DNA of 64,000 nt, from assembly GCA_039030555.1 (NCBI GenBank), contig JBCCDY010000005.1, positions 124,001 through 188,000 of the forward strand. Reading direction: 5' to 3'. Below, piece after piece: positions 45,103-53,634 of this stretch. The first letter of the stretch is position 1. Every line of letters starts with the position of its first letter. Position numbers and translations under genes: made by a program. The DNA is from JBCCDY01 sp039030555. Its GTDB lineage: Bacteria > Bacteroidota > Bacteroidia > Cytophagales > Cyclobacteriaceae. Under the pieces are notes generated by a model. It did not search any database. It had not been told where the DNA came from and was given only the letters and a program-made list of their open reading frames with translations.

Positions 45103-45289
45103 CAAACTTTCTTTACTTTCTTCCTTACATCAATCTGATCTATTAAGGCAGCTGCTATTAATGCTTCTCGATATTCTTTGAATCAATTCATGCTTTCATC
45201 TATCCTATCTTTTCTTCCATCTTGAAAATCATACTTCAATATCATGCAGTTGATCTACAATTACCAATCATCTATTATATTGAGATGGA

Positions 45290-46147
45290 ATGACCAGAGA
45301 CATCATAGACATACAGGATTTTACGGTACTGCTGGAAGTCAATACTTCCGAAGAACCCGCTCTGGATGTCTGTTCGTTTGAAGAGCCAGCCATCGGAATT
45401 GCCTTTTACGGTTCGGGTGATGTAGACCTTACGGTTCATTATGAGGGTCAGCAAAAGGAATACAAGCATACCAAAGGACTGGCTATGTCTTTTTATGCGG
45501 ATGAAAAAGTAGAGTTTGCTCATCTGGTCTCACCGGAAAAACCCCTGCAGTGCATTGTTATTGTTACTGCCGTGCGTCAGCTGGAGTCGCTTCCACATCA
45601 GGAAGGTGAAATATTTAGCCAGCTGCTTTCAGAGCTGGTCCATCCTTCCGGTCCTTATGTGGAAGGTCCGCGTTTCTTAATGAATCCGGATATGGCTCAG
45701 GCGGTGGACAAGATCTTCAACCTGGAATATCAGGGAAAAACAAAGATGATGCTGTTCCGAAGCAAGATCATAGAGCTCCTCTCCCATTTTTTTGGAGAAC
45801 TGGCCACGAGTAAGGAAGAGCAGTTTAAGGATGCAGATCGCCAGAAGCTGCTGGAGGCGAAAGACATCCTGCTGAAGCGTATTGAGTCTCCTCCTTCACT
45901 CAATGAATTATCGAGGCTAATTGGTCTCAACAGTTATAAGTTAAAGAAGAGTTTCAAGGAGCTGTTTGGGGTTCCGGTGTTTAAGTATCTTCAGAATGAA
46001 CGACTTACGAAAGCTTACGATCTCCTCAAGGATCAGGGTTTATCCACACAGGAAGCGGCTTGGCATGTGGGTTACGACAGCTTGGGTTCATTCTCCAATG
46101 CTTTTGAGAAAAAGTTCGGCTTTCGGCCGAGTGAGGTGAAGCGGTAG
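45290..46147 (+). CDS. AraC-family transcriptional regulator
   Basis: A 285-residue regulator. The N-terminal 160 residues form a small-molecule or cupin-like sensing region (GIAFYGSGDVDLTVHYEG). The C-terminal double helix-turn-helix is PSLNELSRLIGLNSYKLKKS and STQEAAWHVGYDSLGSFSNA, ending FEKKFGFRPSEVKR. Candidate targets are the DUF5367/DUF1772/NmrA genes downstream. A truncated copy of its start is found at 43202. Confidence 0.88.
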   Translation: MTRDIIDIQDFTVLLEVNTSEEPALDVCSFEEPAIGIAFYGSGDVDLTVHYEGQQKEYKHTKGLAMSFYADEKVEFAHLVSPEKPLQCIVIVTAVRQLESLPHQEGEIFSQLLSELVHPSGPYVEGPRFLMNPDMAQAVDKIFNLEYQGKTKMMLFRSKIIELLSHFFGELATSKEEQFKDADRQKLLEAKDILLKRIESPPSLNELSRLIGLNSYKLKKSFKELFGVPVFKYLQNERLTKAYDLLKDQGLSTQEAAWHVGYDSLGSFSNAFEKKFGFRPSEVKR

Positions 46148-46160
46148 AGTTTTTGAGATA

Positions 46161-46204
46161 CCGGAAAATTTAAACCCTCTAAAGGTTAGGGTCAAATTTT
46201 CCGG
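46161..46204 (+). terminator. Hairpin after AraC gene
   Basis: Outer stem CCGGAAAATTT / AAATTTTCCGG (11 bp perfect) and inner stem ACCCT / AGGGT, a nested hairpin 13 bases after the AraC stop. Confidence 0.65.
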
Positions 46205-46338
46205 CATAACGGTAATAACGAACTTAGGCAGAACAGTTACGTTATTGCGAGAACAAAGCGAAGTGAAACGAAGGTTTTTCGTGGCAATCTCAACCCTGAA
46301 TTGAGAGATTACTTCATTCTGCTGCTTATGACGTACTC

Positions 46339-46371
46339 ATCGGTCAGACCGCTTAGAGCGGTTCGACCGAT
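46339..46371. repeat. Imperfect hairpin ATCGGTCAGACCGC / GCGGTTCGACCGAT
   Basis: Two 14-base arms with two mismatches and a 5-base loop (TTAGA). Possible REP-like element or operator. Confidence 0.45.
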
Positions 46372-46512
46372 AGTTCATCAGATTTTTCCATAGTAATCCT
46401 CTCACAGAACCGAAAGATTGCTTCTGGATTTATCGCCTGCCGGCTCCTAATCCTTCGCAATGATGGGTACGACTAAAAGAAATCAGATGGTATCTCACTG
46501 CGATTTGTATAG

Positions 46513-46563
46513 ATACCGGTATTTTTTCTTTCATATAAAAAGTAGAAAGAAAAAAACCGGTAT
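46513..46563 (-). terminator. Hairpin after second cyclase gene
   Basis: ATACCGGT-rich arms: 46513-46532 pairs with 46545-46563 (19 of 20 positions, one bulge), 5 bases beyond the cyclase stop. The minus strand has T runs, fitting a terminator. Confidence 0.65.
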
Positions 46564-46568
46564 GACGG

Positions 46569-47615
46569 TTAAGATTCTTTCACGGCATAAACGGATACTT
46601 CCTTTTCTTTTCCCCTGAGCGGCATATCACCCATTTTAGTGAAGGTGAAACCGTTCTGAGCCATCATTTTCATCAGGTCTTCTGAAATGAGCAGTTCCTG
46701 CTCGAATGTGTTGCACAATCCTTGAATGCGAGCTGCCGTATTGATCGGATCACCATGATAGGCGATCTCTTTTTTGTATTTACCCACTTCCGTAGCGGTC
46801 ACCATTCCGCCATGCAGCCCTGCCTTGAAAAAGGGTATACTTCCATAAGTGGACTGATAATATTCTTCACGGCTTTCAATCTGCTGTTTAAACCTAAAGA
46901 AGGCTTTGATGCAATTCTGTTTTCTTATTCCATTCTTCAGTTTCCAGGATAAAACAGCCTCATCTCCGACGTACTGATAAATCTCTGCATCATGTTCAAT
47001 CACGACTCCAAGGTCGTTAAAGCAGTCCTGTATAAACATACTGTATTTGATGTGGCCAAAGCGTTCAGCCAGTTGTGTAGAGGACTGAAGGTCGAGGAAC
47101 ATAAAGATCCGTTCCTCTTCTTTTGGCGTATAGAACCTTGCTCTCAATAATTTCCCGAGATTACCTGTTCCCAGCATCAGGTTAACCTGCCTCAGGAGTC
47201 CCATCAGGAAATCGACTGAAATGACATAGAAATAGATCGCAAAACTGCCTTTATCAAAAGCAAAAGTGACCAGATTGACCTCCGTCCCGAAGTAAAATTG
47301 GTAGGTGAAGTATGCCAGAAAGGTCAGAAAAATAAGGAATACAAAGGTATAGAGTAATCGAAGCAGTAAAAGCTTCTGAATGGAAATGCGTCTGTAGATC
47401 CGTTCTTCAATTAAAATTTCTGAACAGCCTGAGACCAGTCCCATAATGGGACCCATGGTAACCGAAAGGATCAGGCTTGACGCCAGATCAAACTTAAGAC
47501 TGCCCAACTCTTCGGTACCTTCTCCTCGGACTATACTCAGAAATACGAAGGCAAGTGTCCATCCTATGGCATAATCTCTTAAAATGCGCCATCTGCGACG
47601 ATTGGAAAGGCTCAT
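46569..47615 (-). CDS. Membrane-anchored class III nucleotide cyclase
   Basis: A 348-residue protein with about four transmembrane helices in the first 155 residues and a cyclase domain after it: IFMFLDLQSSTQLAERFG (first metal Asp), IYQYVGDEAVLSWKL (second metal Asp), FKAGLHGGMVTATEVG (purine-binding Lys) and HGDPINTAARIQ (Asp, Asn, Arg). Same architecture as the genes at 24944 and 57434. Putative cAMP producer. Single gene, flanked by a terminator hairpin. Confidence 0.85.
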   Translation of the reverse strand: MSLSNRRRWRILRDYAIGWTLAFVFLSIVRGEGTEELGSLKFDLASSLILSVTMGPIMGLVSGCSEILIEERIYRRISIQKLLLLRLLYTFVFLIFLTFLAYFTYQFYFGTEVNLVTFAFDKGSFAIYFYVISVDFLMGLLRQVNLMLGTGNLGKLLRARFYTPKEEERIFMFLDLQSSTQLAERFGHIKYSMFIQDCFNDLGVVIEHDAEIYQYVGDEAVLSWKLKNGIRKQNCIKAFFRFKQQIESREEYYQSTYGSIPFFKAGLHGGMVTATEVGKYKKEIAYHGDPINTAARIQGLCNTFEQELLISEDLMKMMAQNGFTFTKMGDMPLRGKEKEVSVYAVKES

Positions 47616-47716
47616 GCCTTAAGATACTCCCTTTTGAATAAATGATGCTCCTTTTCGGATAACTCATTCCTCGACTTTCAGGACACCTTTGCTTCATCAC
47701 TTTAAAACAGAAAGAA

Positions 47717-48112
47717 ATGAACAACATCAAAGCAGTAATTATCGGAGTTTTCATCTGGATTCTGGGGGTCAGCTTTTTTATGGCCTCGTACTTCTTTCCT
47801 TTTATGGAAGATCAGGAGTTGCAGGCCAATCTGATTTTAGCCATTTCCATGATTCCAAATGCATACCTTGGAGCCTACCTGTTTTATAGAAAGGGTTCGC
47901 TGTTTTCCGGGATCAGGCTGGCATTCACTGTCGTTTTCATAGCGATTGTGCTGGATGCCTTAATCACTGTGCCTTACTTCATTCTTCCTTATGGTGGAAG
48001 TTATGAAGGCTTCTTTGGAGCGCCGGCCTTCTGGCTCATTGTATTGGAGTATTTTCTGGTCGTCTTCAGTTACTGGAATTTCAGAGTAAGGACTCAAACA
48101 GCTCGGTTTTAA
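47717..48112 (+). CDS. DUF5367-like membrane protein
   Basis: A 131-residue protein with four transmembrane helices (about 5-25, 40-58, 66-90 and 105-125). The start KAVIIGVFIWILGVSFFMAS and the middle DALITVPYFILPYGGSYEGF match the pattern of Bacteroidota DUF5367 proteins. Begins a three-gene run with DUF1772 and NmrA genes. Function unknown. Confidence 0.65.
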   Translation: MNNIKAVIIGVFIWILGVSFFMASYFFPFMEDQELQANLILAISMIPNAYLGAYLFYRKGSLFSGIRLAFTVVFIAIVLDALITVPYFILPYGGSYEGFFGAPAFWLIVLEYFLVVFSYWNFRVRTQTARF

Positions 48113-48114
48113 TC

Positions 48115-48627
48115 ATGGAAAGCTCATTAAGATACATTATGATAATCCTGACTATTGTTCTTACCGGACTTTCTGCAGGTCTGTTCTATGCCTGGGAAGT
48201 CTCGGTTATACCCGGCACCAGAAAACTGGACGACAGGATTTATCTGCAAACGATGCAGTCCATCAACAGAGCTATTCTGAATCCATTGTTCTTTGCAATA
48301 TTTTTTGGCCCGGCGCTATTCCTTGTTATTTCCACCGCAATGGAGTTCAGACAGGGCCTCAGCTTTGCCTTCTGGTTTATGCTGATCTCAACAGTTTTAT
48401 ATCTGCTGGGAACTTTTGGAATCACTGCTTTTGGGAATGTACCACTCAATAATACACTTGACGTACTGGATTTTAATCAACTCATAAACAGTGAGTTAAA
48501 TACATTCAGGAAAAGCTATGAACAGCCTTGGAACCATCTGCACAGGATCCGAACCATATGTTCCATAGCCTCATTCGTCACGTTTTTGATCGCAACTTAT
48601 TTCAATACCATATCAACAAAAATCTAA
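48115..48627 (+). CDS. DUF1772 family membrane protein
   Basis: A 170-residue protein with four helices; SAGLFYAWEVSVIPGTRKLD and SINRAILNPLFFAIFFGPAL, then TAFGNVPLNNTLD match the DUF1772 (anthrone oxygenase-like) family pattern. Follows the previous gene after 2 bases; the NmrA gene follows after 12 bases. Related fungal proteins act on polyketide quinones; no activity is claimed here. Confidence 0.8.
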   Translation: MESSLRYIMIILTIVLTGLSAGLFYAWEVSVIPGTRKLDDRIYLQTMQSINRAILNPLFFAIFFGPALFLVISTAMEFRQGLSFAFWFMLISTVLYLLGTFGITAFGNVPLNNTLDVLDFNQLINSELNTFRKSYEQPWNHLHRIRTICSIASFVTFLIATYFNTISTKI

Positions 48628-48639
48628 TCTATTAAAGTC

Positions 48640-49473
48640 ATGAAAAACAACACAATTCTTGTAACAGGCGGTAACGGTAAAACCGGTCGTAAAGTAGCTG
48701 CACACTTAACCGAACGAGGCTATTCGGTTCGAATTGGCTCCAGAAATGGGTCACCCGCATTTGACTGGAATAATCCTGATACCTGGCCGGCAGCGTTGGA
48801 GGGTATGGATATCGTTTACATCTCCTATCAACCGGATCTGGCTGTTCCGGCTGCGCTTAAAACAATAAAGGCATTTACTGCTCTGGCCGTTGAGAAGGGA
48901 GTCAGCCATTTGGTGATACTGTCCGGAAGAGGTGAGAAAGAAGCGCAGGAGTGTGAAGAAGTCGTTATGAATTCAGGTGTAAACTGGACCGTGCTTCGAT
49001 GCGACTGGTTCTTTCAGAATTTCAGTGAAAGTTTCTTTCTGGATCCTATACTGGGTGGTCATGTGTCATTACCACAATCGGATACGAAAATTCCCTTCAT
49101 TGATACGGATGATATTGCTGAGGTAGCGGTTCATTCCATCGTCAATAAGCAATATGGCACCATCCATGAGTTAACAGGTTCGGAGCTACTAACTTTTGAA
49201 GAGGTCACCAGTATTGTTTCTGAAGTTACGGGAAGGCCTATTACTTATCAGTCGATTAGTTTAGAGGCTTATGTGGCCATGTTAAAGGAGTTTCAGATCC
49301 CCGAAGATTACATCTGGCTGATCAATTACTTGTTTACCAACGTACTGGACGGTCGTAATTCTTCTACCACTGATGGAGTTGAAAAGGCTTTGGGAAGGAA
49401 ACCCAAAACGTTCCGAGAGTATGCCGTTGAAACGGCTAAGACCGGGGTTTGGAATGCGGAGGTGAAGTCCTGA
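48640..49473 (+). CDS. NmrA-like NAD(P)-binding oxidoreductase
   Basis: A 277-residue atypical SDR. Dinucleotide loop ILVTGGNGKTGRKVAAHLTE; then VNWTVLRCDWFFQNFSESFF and PFIDTDDIAEVAVHSIV are typical of NmrA-like quinone oxidoreductases. Second such gene in the window (the first at 17659). Last of a three-gene operon with two membrane proteins, and followed by a terminator. The AraC regulator upstream is a plausible controller. Confidence 0.84.
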   Translation: MKNNTILVTGGNGKTGRKVAAHLTERGYSVRIGSRNGSPAFDWNNPDTWPAALEGMDIVYISYQPDLAVPAALKTIKAFTALAVEKGVSHLVILSGRGEKEAQECEEVVMNSGVNWTVLRCDWFFQNFSESFFLDPILGGHVSLPQSDTKIPFIDTDDIAEVAVHSIVNKQYGTIHELTGSELLTFEEVTSIVSEVTGRPITYQSISLEAYVAMLKEFQIPEDYIWLINYLFTNVLDGRNSSTTDGVEKALGRKPKTFREYAVETAKTGVWNAEVKS

Positions 49474-49503
49474 AATTTTGTTTCTTGGTTTTAAAGCAGA
49501 TTT

Positions 49504-49536
49504 AGACCTGTCAGGTTTTTAAAACCTGACAGGTCT
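49504..49536 (+). terminator. Terminator hairpin of a common Bacteroidota type
   Basis: AGACCTGTCAGGTTTT / AAAACCTGACAGGTCT, 16 bp perfect, loop of one to five bases, T run after. It ends the NmrA operon. The gap to 49790 also holds the glgC terminator and a stretch resembling the repeat family TTCCTGA...TCAGGAATGAC. Confidence 0.8.
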
Positions 49537-49668
49537 TTCCTATTTTCGAACTCTTCATTTTTGGTCCCGATACTTCGACCGGGATTTACAACTTGAGGCA
49601 AAAACAGCCTGTCCCAATAAAGATCAGCAAATGAGAAAGCAGCGAACTAATTGATGCGTCACGGCTAA

Positions 49669-49701
49669 AAACTTGACCCTAAGCTTTGGAAGGTCAAGTT
49701 T
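49669..49701 (-). terminator. Terminator of glgA-glgC
   Basis: Arms AAACTTGACC / GGTCAAGTTT (10 bp) with a 13-base loop; on the minus strand a T run follows the stem, suitable for intrinsic termination about 90 bases after the glgC stop. Confidence 0.6.
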
Positions 49702-49790
49702 ATCAGTCTTTCAACACTATAAAGATAAGATTCCTGAATTCCGTTTCACTTCATCAGGAATGACGGCACATATAGGCTTTTCGGAACTTT

Positions 49791-51059
49791 TTACTTAAAC
49801 ATATATCCTTTCGGTACTACCACACCTTTTTTGATCACTACAATTCCATTGGAAACCACAAAAAGATCGTTTTCCTGATCTTCCAGGTGGTCACCGCCGA
49901 TGATGGTAACGTTATCTCCTATTCGGCAGCTCTTATCTACGATGGCATTTTCGATATAACAACGCTCCCCGATTCCCATGAGGATATCGATGTGCTGATC
50001 TTCCATTTCTTCCAGCGTTTCGTAATAATCGCTACCCATCATATACGTTTTGATTACAGTGCTACCTTTGCCAATCCTTGAGCGGACACCAATAACCGAT
50101 TTTTCTATTTTGGAGGCATGAATGATGCATCCATCGGCAATTACGGAGTCGTTAACCAGTGTACCTGATACTTTAGAGGTAGGAAGTATACGTGCCCGGG
50201 TATATACACGGTTGTAATTATCAAAAAGATTGAAATTGGGAATCGGATCTGTAAGCCCAATATTAGCTTCGAAAAAAGAGGGTATATTTCCAATATCGGT
50301 CCAGTAACCTTCAAACTGATACCCATACACTTTATGTTTTCCTAGTGCCTGTGGTATGATCTCCTTTCCAAAATCGTTAGTGCTTTTATCGTTCATCAAT
50401 TCGATTAGAAGATCTCTGTCGAATACGTAGATACCCATAGAGGCAAGGTAGCACCTTCCACAGGCCTCCATCTCTTCGCTCACTTCTGAATTCCACTTTT
50501 TAATTTCTTCGGCATCCGGTTTTTCCGTAAAACTGGTGATCATACCATCATCATCTGTTTTCAGTATGCCAAAGGCGGTTCCTTCAATGGCTTTTACAGG
50601 CTGTGTTGCGATGGTAATTTTAGCCCCGCTTTCCTCATGCTTTGAAATGAGATCATTAAAATCCATCTGATACAACTGGTCGCCGGAAAGGATGAGAAAA
50701 TATTTAAAATCATGGTTAATGAAGTGTTGCATGCTTTGACGCACAGCGTCTGCCGTTCCCTGAAACCAATCTTTACTCGTCATAGTCTGTTCAGCAGCAA
50801 TAACATCGACAAAAGCTCTACTGAACAAGCTAAAATGATAAGTGTTTTTAATGTGGCGGTTTAAGGAAGCGGAATTAAACTGTGTCAATACAAACATCCT
50901 TTTAATATCAGAATTGATACAATTTGAGAGAGGGATATCCACCAGGCGGTATTTTCCGGCAATGGGAACCGCTGGCTTAGATCGTTTGGCTGTAAGCGGG
51001 TATAAGCGAGACCCTTGTCCACCTCCCAGGATTATGGCTAAGACATCATTATTCGTCAT
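49791..51059 (-). CDS. glgC: Glucose-1-phosphate adenylyltransferase (ADP-glucose pyrophosphorylase)
   Basis: A 422-residue enzyme making ADP-glucose from glucose-1-phosphate and ATP, the committed step of glycogen synthesis. N-terminal nucleotidyltransferase: IILGGGQGSRLYPLTAKRSK (signature GGGxGxRLxPLT), AGKYRLVDIPLSNCINSDIK, GTADAVRQ, and EKPDAEEIKKW; C-terminal left-handed beta-helix after about residue 300 (SVIADGCIIHASKIEKSVIG). The start overlaps the glgA stop by four bases, so the two are translationally coupled. Confidence 0.94.
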   Translation of the reverse strand: MTNNDVLAIILGGGQGSRLYPLTAKRSKPAVPIAGKYRLVDIPLSNCINSDIKRMFVLTQFNSASLNRHIKNTYHFSLFSRAFVDVIAAEQTMTSKDWFQGTADAVRQSMQHFINHDFKYFLILSGDQLYQMDFNDLISKHEESGAKITIATQPVKAIEGTAFGILKTDDDGMITSFTEKPDAEEIKKWNSEVSEEMEACGRCYLASMGIYVFDRDLLIELMNDKSTNDFGKEIIPQALGKHKVYGYQFEGYWTDIGNIPSFFEANIGLTDPIPNFNLFDNYNRVYTRARILPTSKVSGTLVNDSVIADGCIIHASKIEKSVIGVRSRIGKGSTVIKTYMMGSDYYETLEEMEDQHIDILMGIGERCYIENAIVDKSCRIGDNVTIIGGDHLEDQENDLFVVSNGIVVIKKGVVVPKGYMFK

Positions 51060-52264
51060 GGCTTTAAAATATTTTTATACAGTTCTTCCGTTTGTTTGGC
51101 GATGGCTTTCCAGTCAAAGTGTTCTTCTACCCTTTTTCTTCCATTCGCACCCATCTTCTTTCTCAGAGGTTCATCAGCCATTAGTTTATTGATTCCATCG
51201 GCCAGATCTTTTGAAAATTTTACAGGATCAGATGCTTCAAAAGGGGCTGTTTTCTCTTGTTCGAGTGGAACTAGAAGTCCCGTTTCTCCTTCAACCACCA
51301 CTTCTTTGATCCCTCCTACACTACTCGCTACGACAGCCGTATTACAGGCCATTGCTTCAATATTAATGATTCCGAAGGGTTCGTAGATCGATGGACAGCA
51401 AAAAACCGCTGCATTGGAATAAAACTGGATCACATCAGGTTTGCTCAGCATTTCAGGTATCCAAATCACGTTTTGTCTATTCTTTTGAATTGTTTCGACG
51501 GCATCCTTCATTTCCCTTCCAATCTCTTCGGTATCGGGCGCTCCTGCCAAGAGGACAACCTGTACGTCACTATCCATGTATTTAATGGCATTGACCAAAT
51601 GGATAATCCCTTTCTGCCGGGTTATTCTTCCCACAAAAAGAACATAAGGCTTTGCTGGGTCCACTCCGTATTTATCTAACGCAGCGGTTTCACTAGTGGT
51701 ATTGTACTCTTCCAGGTCGATGCCATTATAAATGATCGATATTTTATCTTCATCCACATCAAAGTGGTTCAGAACATCCTGTTTTGTTTCTTTAGATACG
51801 GCTATGACAGCATCTGCCATTTCAATAGCAGTTCTTTCAATCCAGGAGGAAGCATCGTAACCCCTTCCAAGCTGTTCCCTTTTCCACGGCCTTAACGGTT
51901 CAAGGGAATGGGTCGTTAAGACCAAGGGAGTTCCGTAACAAAGTTTGGATACAATCCCGGCAAATTGGGCATACCAGGTATGGCAGTGTACGATATCTGC
52001 ATCGAACGCTCCACCGTTCATTCGTATACAGGTATCGAGTGTTTTAAATATGGGTAAAAGCTCCTTTCTGGTTTGTTCAGCCTGAAATACTTCAGCCTTA
52101 AAACCAAGAACCTTTAACTGTTCCGATTCACTCTTTTGATCTCCAAAACACTTCACTTCTACTTCCATCAGTCCGGACAATTCTTTTGCCAGGTATTCTA
52201 CATGGACACCGGCACCGCCATAAACTTCAGGTGGGTATTCGCGAGTGTAAAAGAGTACTTTCAT
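51056..52264 (-). CDS. glgA: Glycogen synthase, GT4 type
   Basis: A 402-residue ADP-glucose-using synthase of the actinobacterial-type GT4 GlgA (or GlgM-like), distinct from the longer GT5 enzyme. The acceptor lobe begins TREYPPEVYGGAGVHVEYLA; the second lobe is marked by LFVGRITRQKGIIHLVNAIK and YEPFGIINIEAMACNTAVVA (E-x7-E). First gene in the unit glgA-glgC. No branching enzyme or phosphorylase gene is in this window. Either GlgA or maltose-1-phosphate synthase activity is possible. Confidence 0.85.
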   Translation of the reverse strand: MKVLFYTREYPPEVYGGAGVHVEYLAKELSGLMEVEVKCFGDQKSESEQLKVLGFKAEVFQAEQTRKELLPIFKTLDTCIRMNGGAFDADIVHCHTWYAQFAGIVSKLCYGTPLVLTTHSLEPLRPWKREQLGRGYDASSWIERTAIEMADAVIAVSKETKQDVLNHFDVDEDKISIIYNGIDLEEYNTTSETAALDKYGVDPAKPYVLFVGRITRQKGIIHLVNAIKYMDSDVQVVLLAGAPDTEEIGREMKDAVETIQKNRQNVIWIPEMLSKPDVIQFYSNAAVFCCPSIYEPFGIINIEAMACNTAVVASSVGGIKEVVVEGETGLLVPLEQEKTAPFEASDPVKFSKDLADGINKLMADEPLRKKMGANGRKRVEEHFDWKAIAKQTEELYKNILKP

Positions 52265-52435
52265 TAGGGATCATTTATAGTAATGATAATCAATTATAAC
52301 AAGCGATATCATAATTCAAGCACTTATTTTAAGGGTTAGGATCAAATATTAACAAACTGTTCATATGGTCTCCGTAATCGTTTGAAATTCCTTCATAACA
52401 ATAAAATAGTACCTGATATAGAAATGAGGTCTGCA

Positions 52436-52469
52436 TTGTTCCTTAACGTAAATTAGAATAGTAACTTTG
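52436..52469 (+). promoter_or_regulatory. Bacteroidota-type promoter of AraC gene
   Basis: TTG at 52436-52438 and TAACTTTG (TAnnTTTG) at 52462-52469, 23 bases between, 33 bases before the ATG. Fits the Bacteroidota -33/-7 consensus. Confidence 0.55.
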
Positions 52470-52502
52470 CTTTGAACAATCTGGAAAATGGATTAAAAAC
52501 CT

Positions 52503-53531
52503 ATGCCTGTTTTATTTCTCTTTGCCGGTCTTGGAGTAGTCAATGGATTTTTAGTAGGTATCCACCTCCTATTTAAATCTCCAAGGAACATAATCGATAT
52601 CTATTTTGGAGGCCTTATTCTGGCGCTTAGTGTTCGAATTGGAAAGTCGGTGTTCTTTTACTTTTATCCTGATGTGGACTTCCTGATCTTGCAAATCGGA
52701 CTTTCTGCATGTGTGTTTATCGGGCCCCTATTTCTCCTGTATGCTAAAGCTTTACACGAGCAGCCTACACAATTCTCAAAAAATGATTTATTGATGCTTT
52801 CCGTCCTTCTCCTTTCAATAGTTACTATTGGCCTGATTTTTCCATATCGTTCTTTTCCGGAAATCTGGAATACCTACATTGTTAGATCAATCTACTTAGT
52901 GTGGTCAGGATTTATGATTTGTGGTCTATACCACAGCAGGAAAACATTGATAAAGAGTGTAACGTCTTTTGGGAATCTGAATGAAAGGGAACGCTATTCG
53001 CTTGCAGTCATCATAGCTGTTCTTTTCATAACCGGAACTTATCAATTTGCGTTTTTCATAACAGGATTTACCTACATCTGGGGATCTATAATATTTACGC
53101 TGAGTTTCTATTATCTGGCCTACAGAGCTTTAGTGAGCAAAAAGTCGGTAGCGCCCAAACCACTCAAACCCTTGATCATTGAAAATTCAAAGGATATTCT
53201 GAACAACATAGATCGGATTATGGAAGTAGAAAAACCCTTTTCCAATAAAAAACTGAAACTCGAAGATCTTGCTGCTTATGCACAGATCAGCAAACATGTA
53301 TTATCCAAAGTTCTGAATGATGAATACGGTCATGGGTTTTCTCACTATGTAAAAACCTTCCGGGTCAATGAAGCAAAGCAACTAATTGAATTCCGACATG
53401 ATCTCTCTTTGGAAGGGATAGGCTATGAATCCGGTTTCAATTCTAAGTCTTCTTTTTTTGAAGCCTTTAAAAAAGTAACAGGTAACACCCCTGCTGAATA
53501 CAAAAGGTCTCTCGAACCGGCATCAGATTAA
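52503..53531 (+). CDS. AraC-family regulator with membrane N-terminal domain
   Basis: A 342-residue protein with about six or seven transmembrane helices over residues 1-215, then an AraC-type DNA-binding domain (KLKLEDLAAYAQISKHVLSK and LSLEGIGYESGFNSKSSFFE, ending FKKVTGNTPAEYKR). Membrane-tethered AraC regulators are common in Bacteroidota. The likely target is the dehydrogenase gene 103 bases downstream, with a palindrome between. Confidence 0.86.
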   Translation: MPVLFLFAGLGVVNGFLVGIHLLFKSPRNIIDIYFGGLILALSVRIGKSVFFYFYPDVDFLILQIGLSACVFIGPLFLLYAKALHEQPTQFSKNDLLMLSVLLLSIVTIGLIFPYRSFPEIWNTYIVRSIYLVWSGFMICGLYHSRKTLIKSVTSFGNLNERERYSLAVIIAVLFITGTYQFAFFITGFTYIWGSIIFTLSFYYLAYRALVSKKSVAPKPLKPLIIENSKDILNNIDRIMEVEKPFSNKKLKLEDLAAYAQISKHVLSKVLNDEYGHGFSHYVKTFRVNEAKQLIEFRHDLSLEGIGYESGFNSKSSFFEAFKKVTGNTPAEYKRSLEPASD

Positions 53532-53540
53532 TACAAACTT

Positions 53541-53562
53541 GTCCAGAATGATCATTCCGGAC
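53541..53562. promoter_or_regulatory. 22-bp palindrome between AraC gene and dehydrogenase gene
   Basis: GTCCAGAATGA / TCATTCCGGAC, symmetric except one wobble position. It could be the AraC operator or the core of a terminator (loop GATC, stem 9 bp, pyrimidine run after). Confidence 0.45.
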
Positions 53563-53634
53563 TCTTTCGGATCAAAAAACTTATCCTGAACGGCCATAAG
53601 CTGCGTATTTCGAGGTGATCAAATACTTGTATCC

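Larger units (their letters stand above)
46148..46568. repeat. Gene-free interval built of hairpins
   Basis: 421 bases without a gene. It holds three stem-loops (separate entries: 46161-46204, 46339-46371, 46513-46563) and a degenerate motif around 46233-46300 (GAGAACAAAGCGAAGTGAAA, GGCAATCTC) that resembles the GC-rich intergenic repeats of Bacteroidota. Further match, GATTGCTTC near 46408 and CTTCGCAATGA near 46453. Confidence 0.4.
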
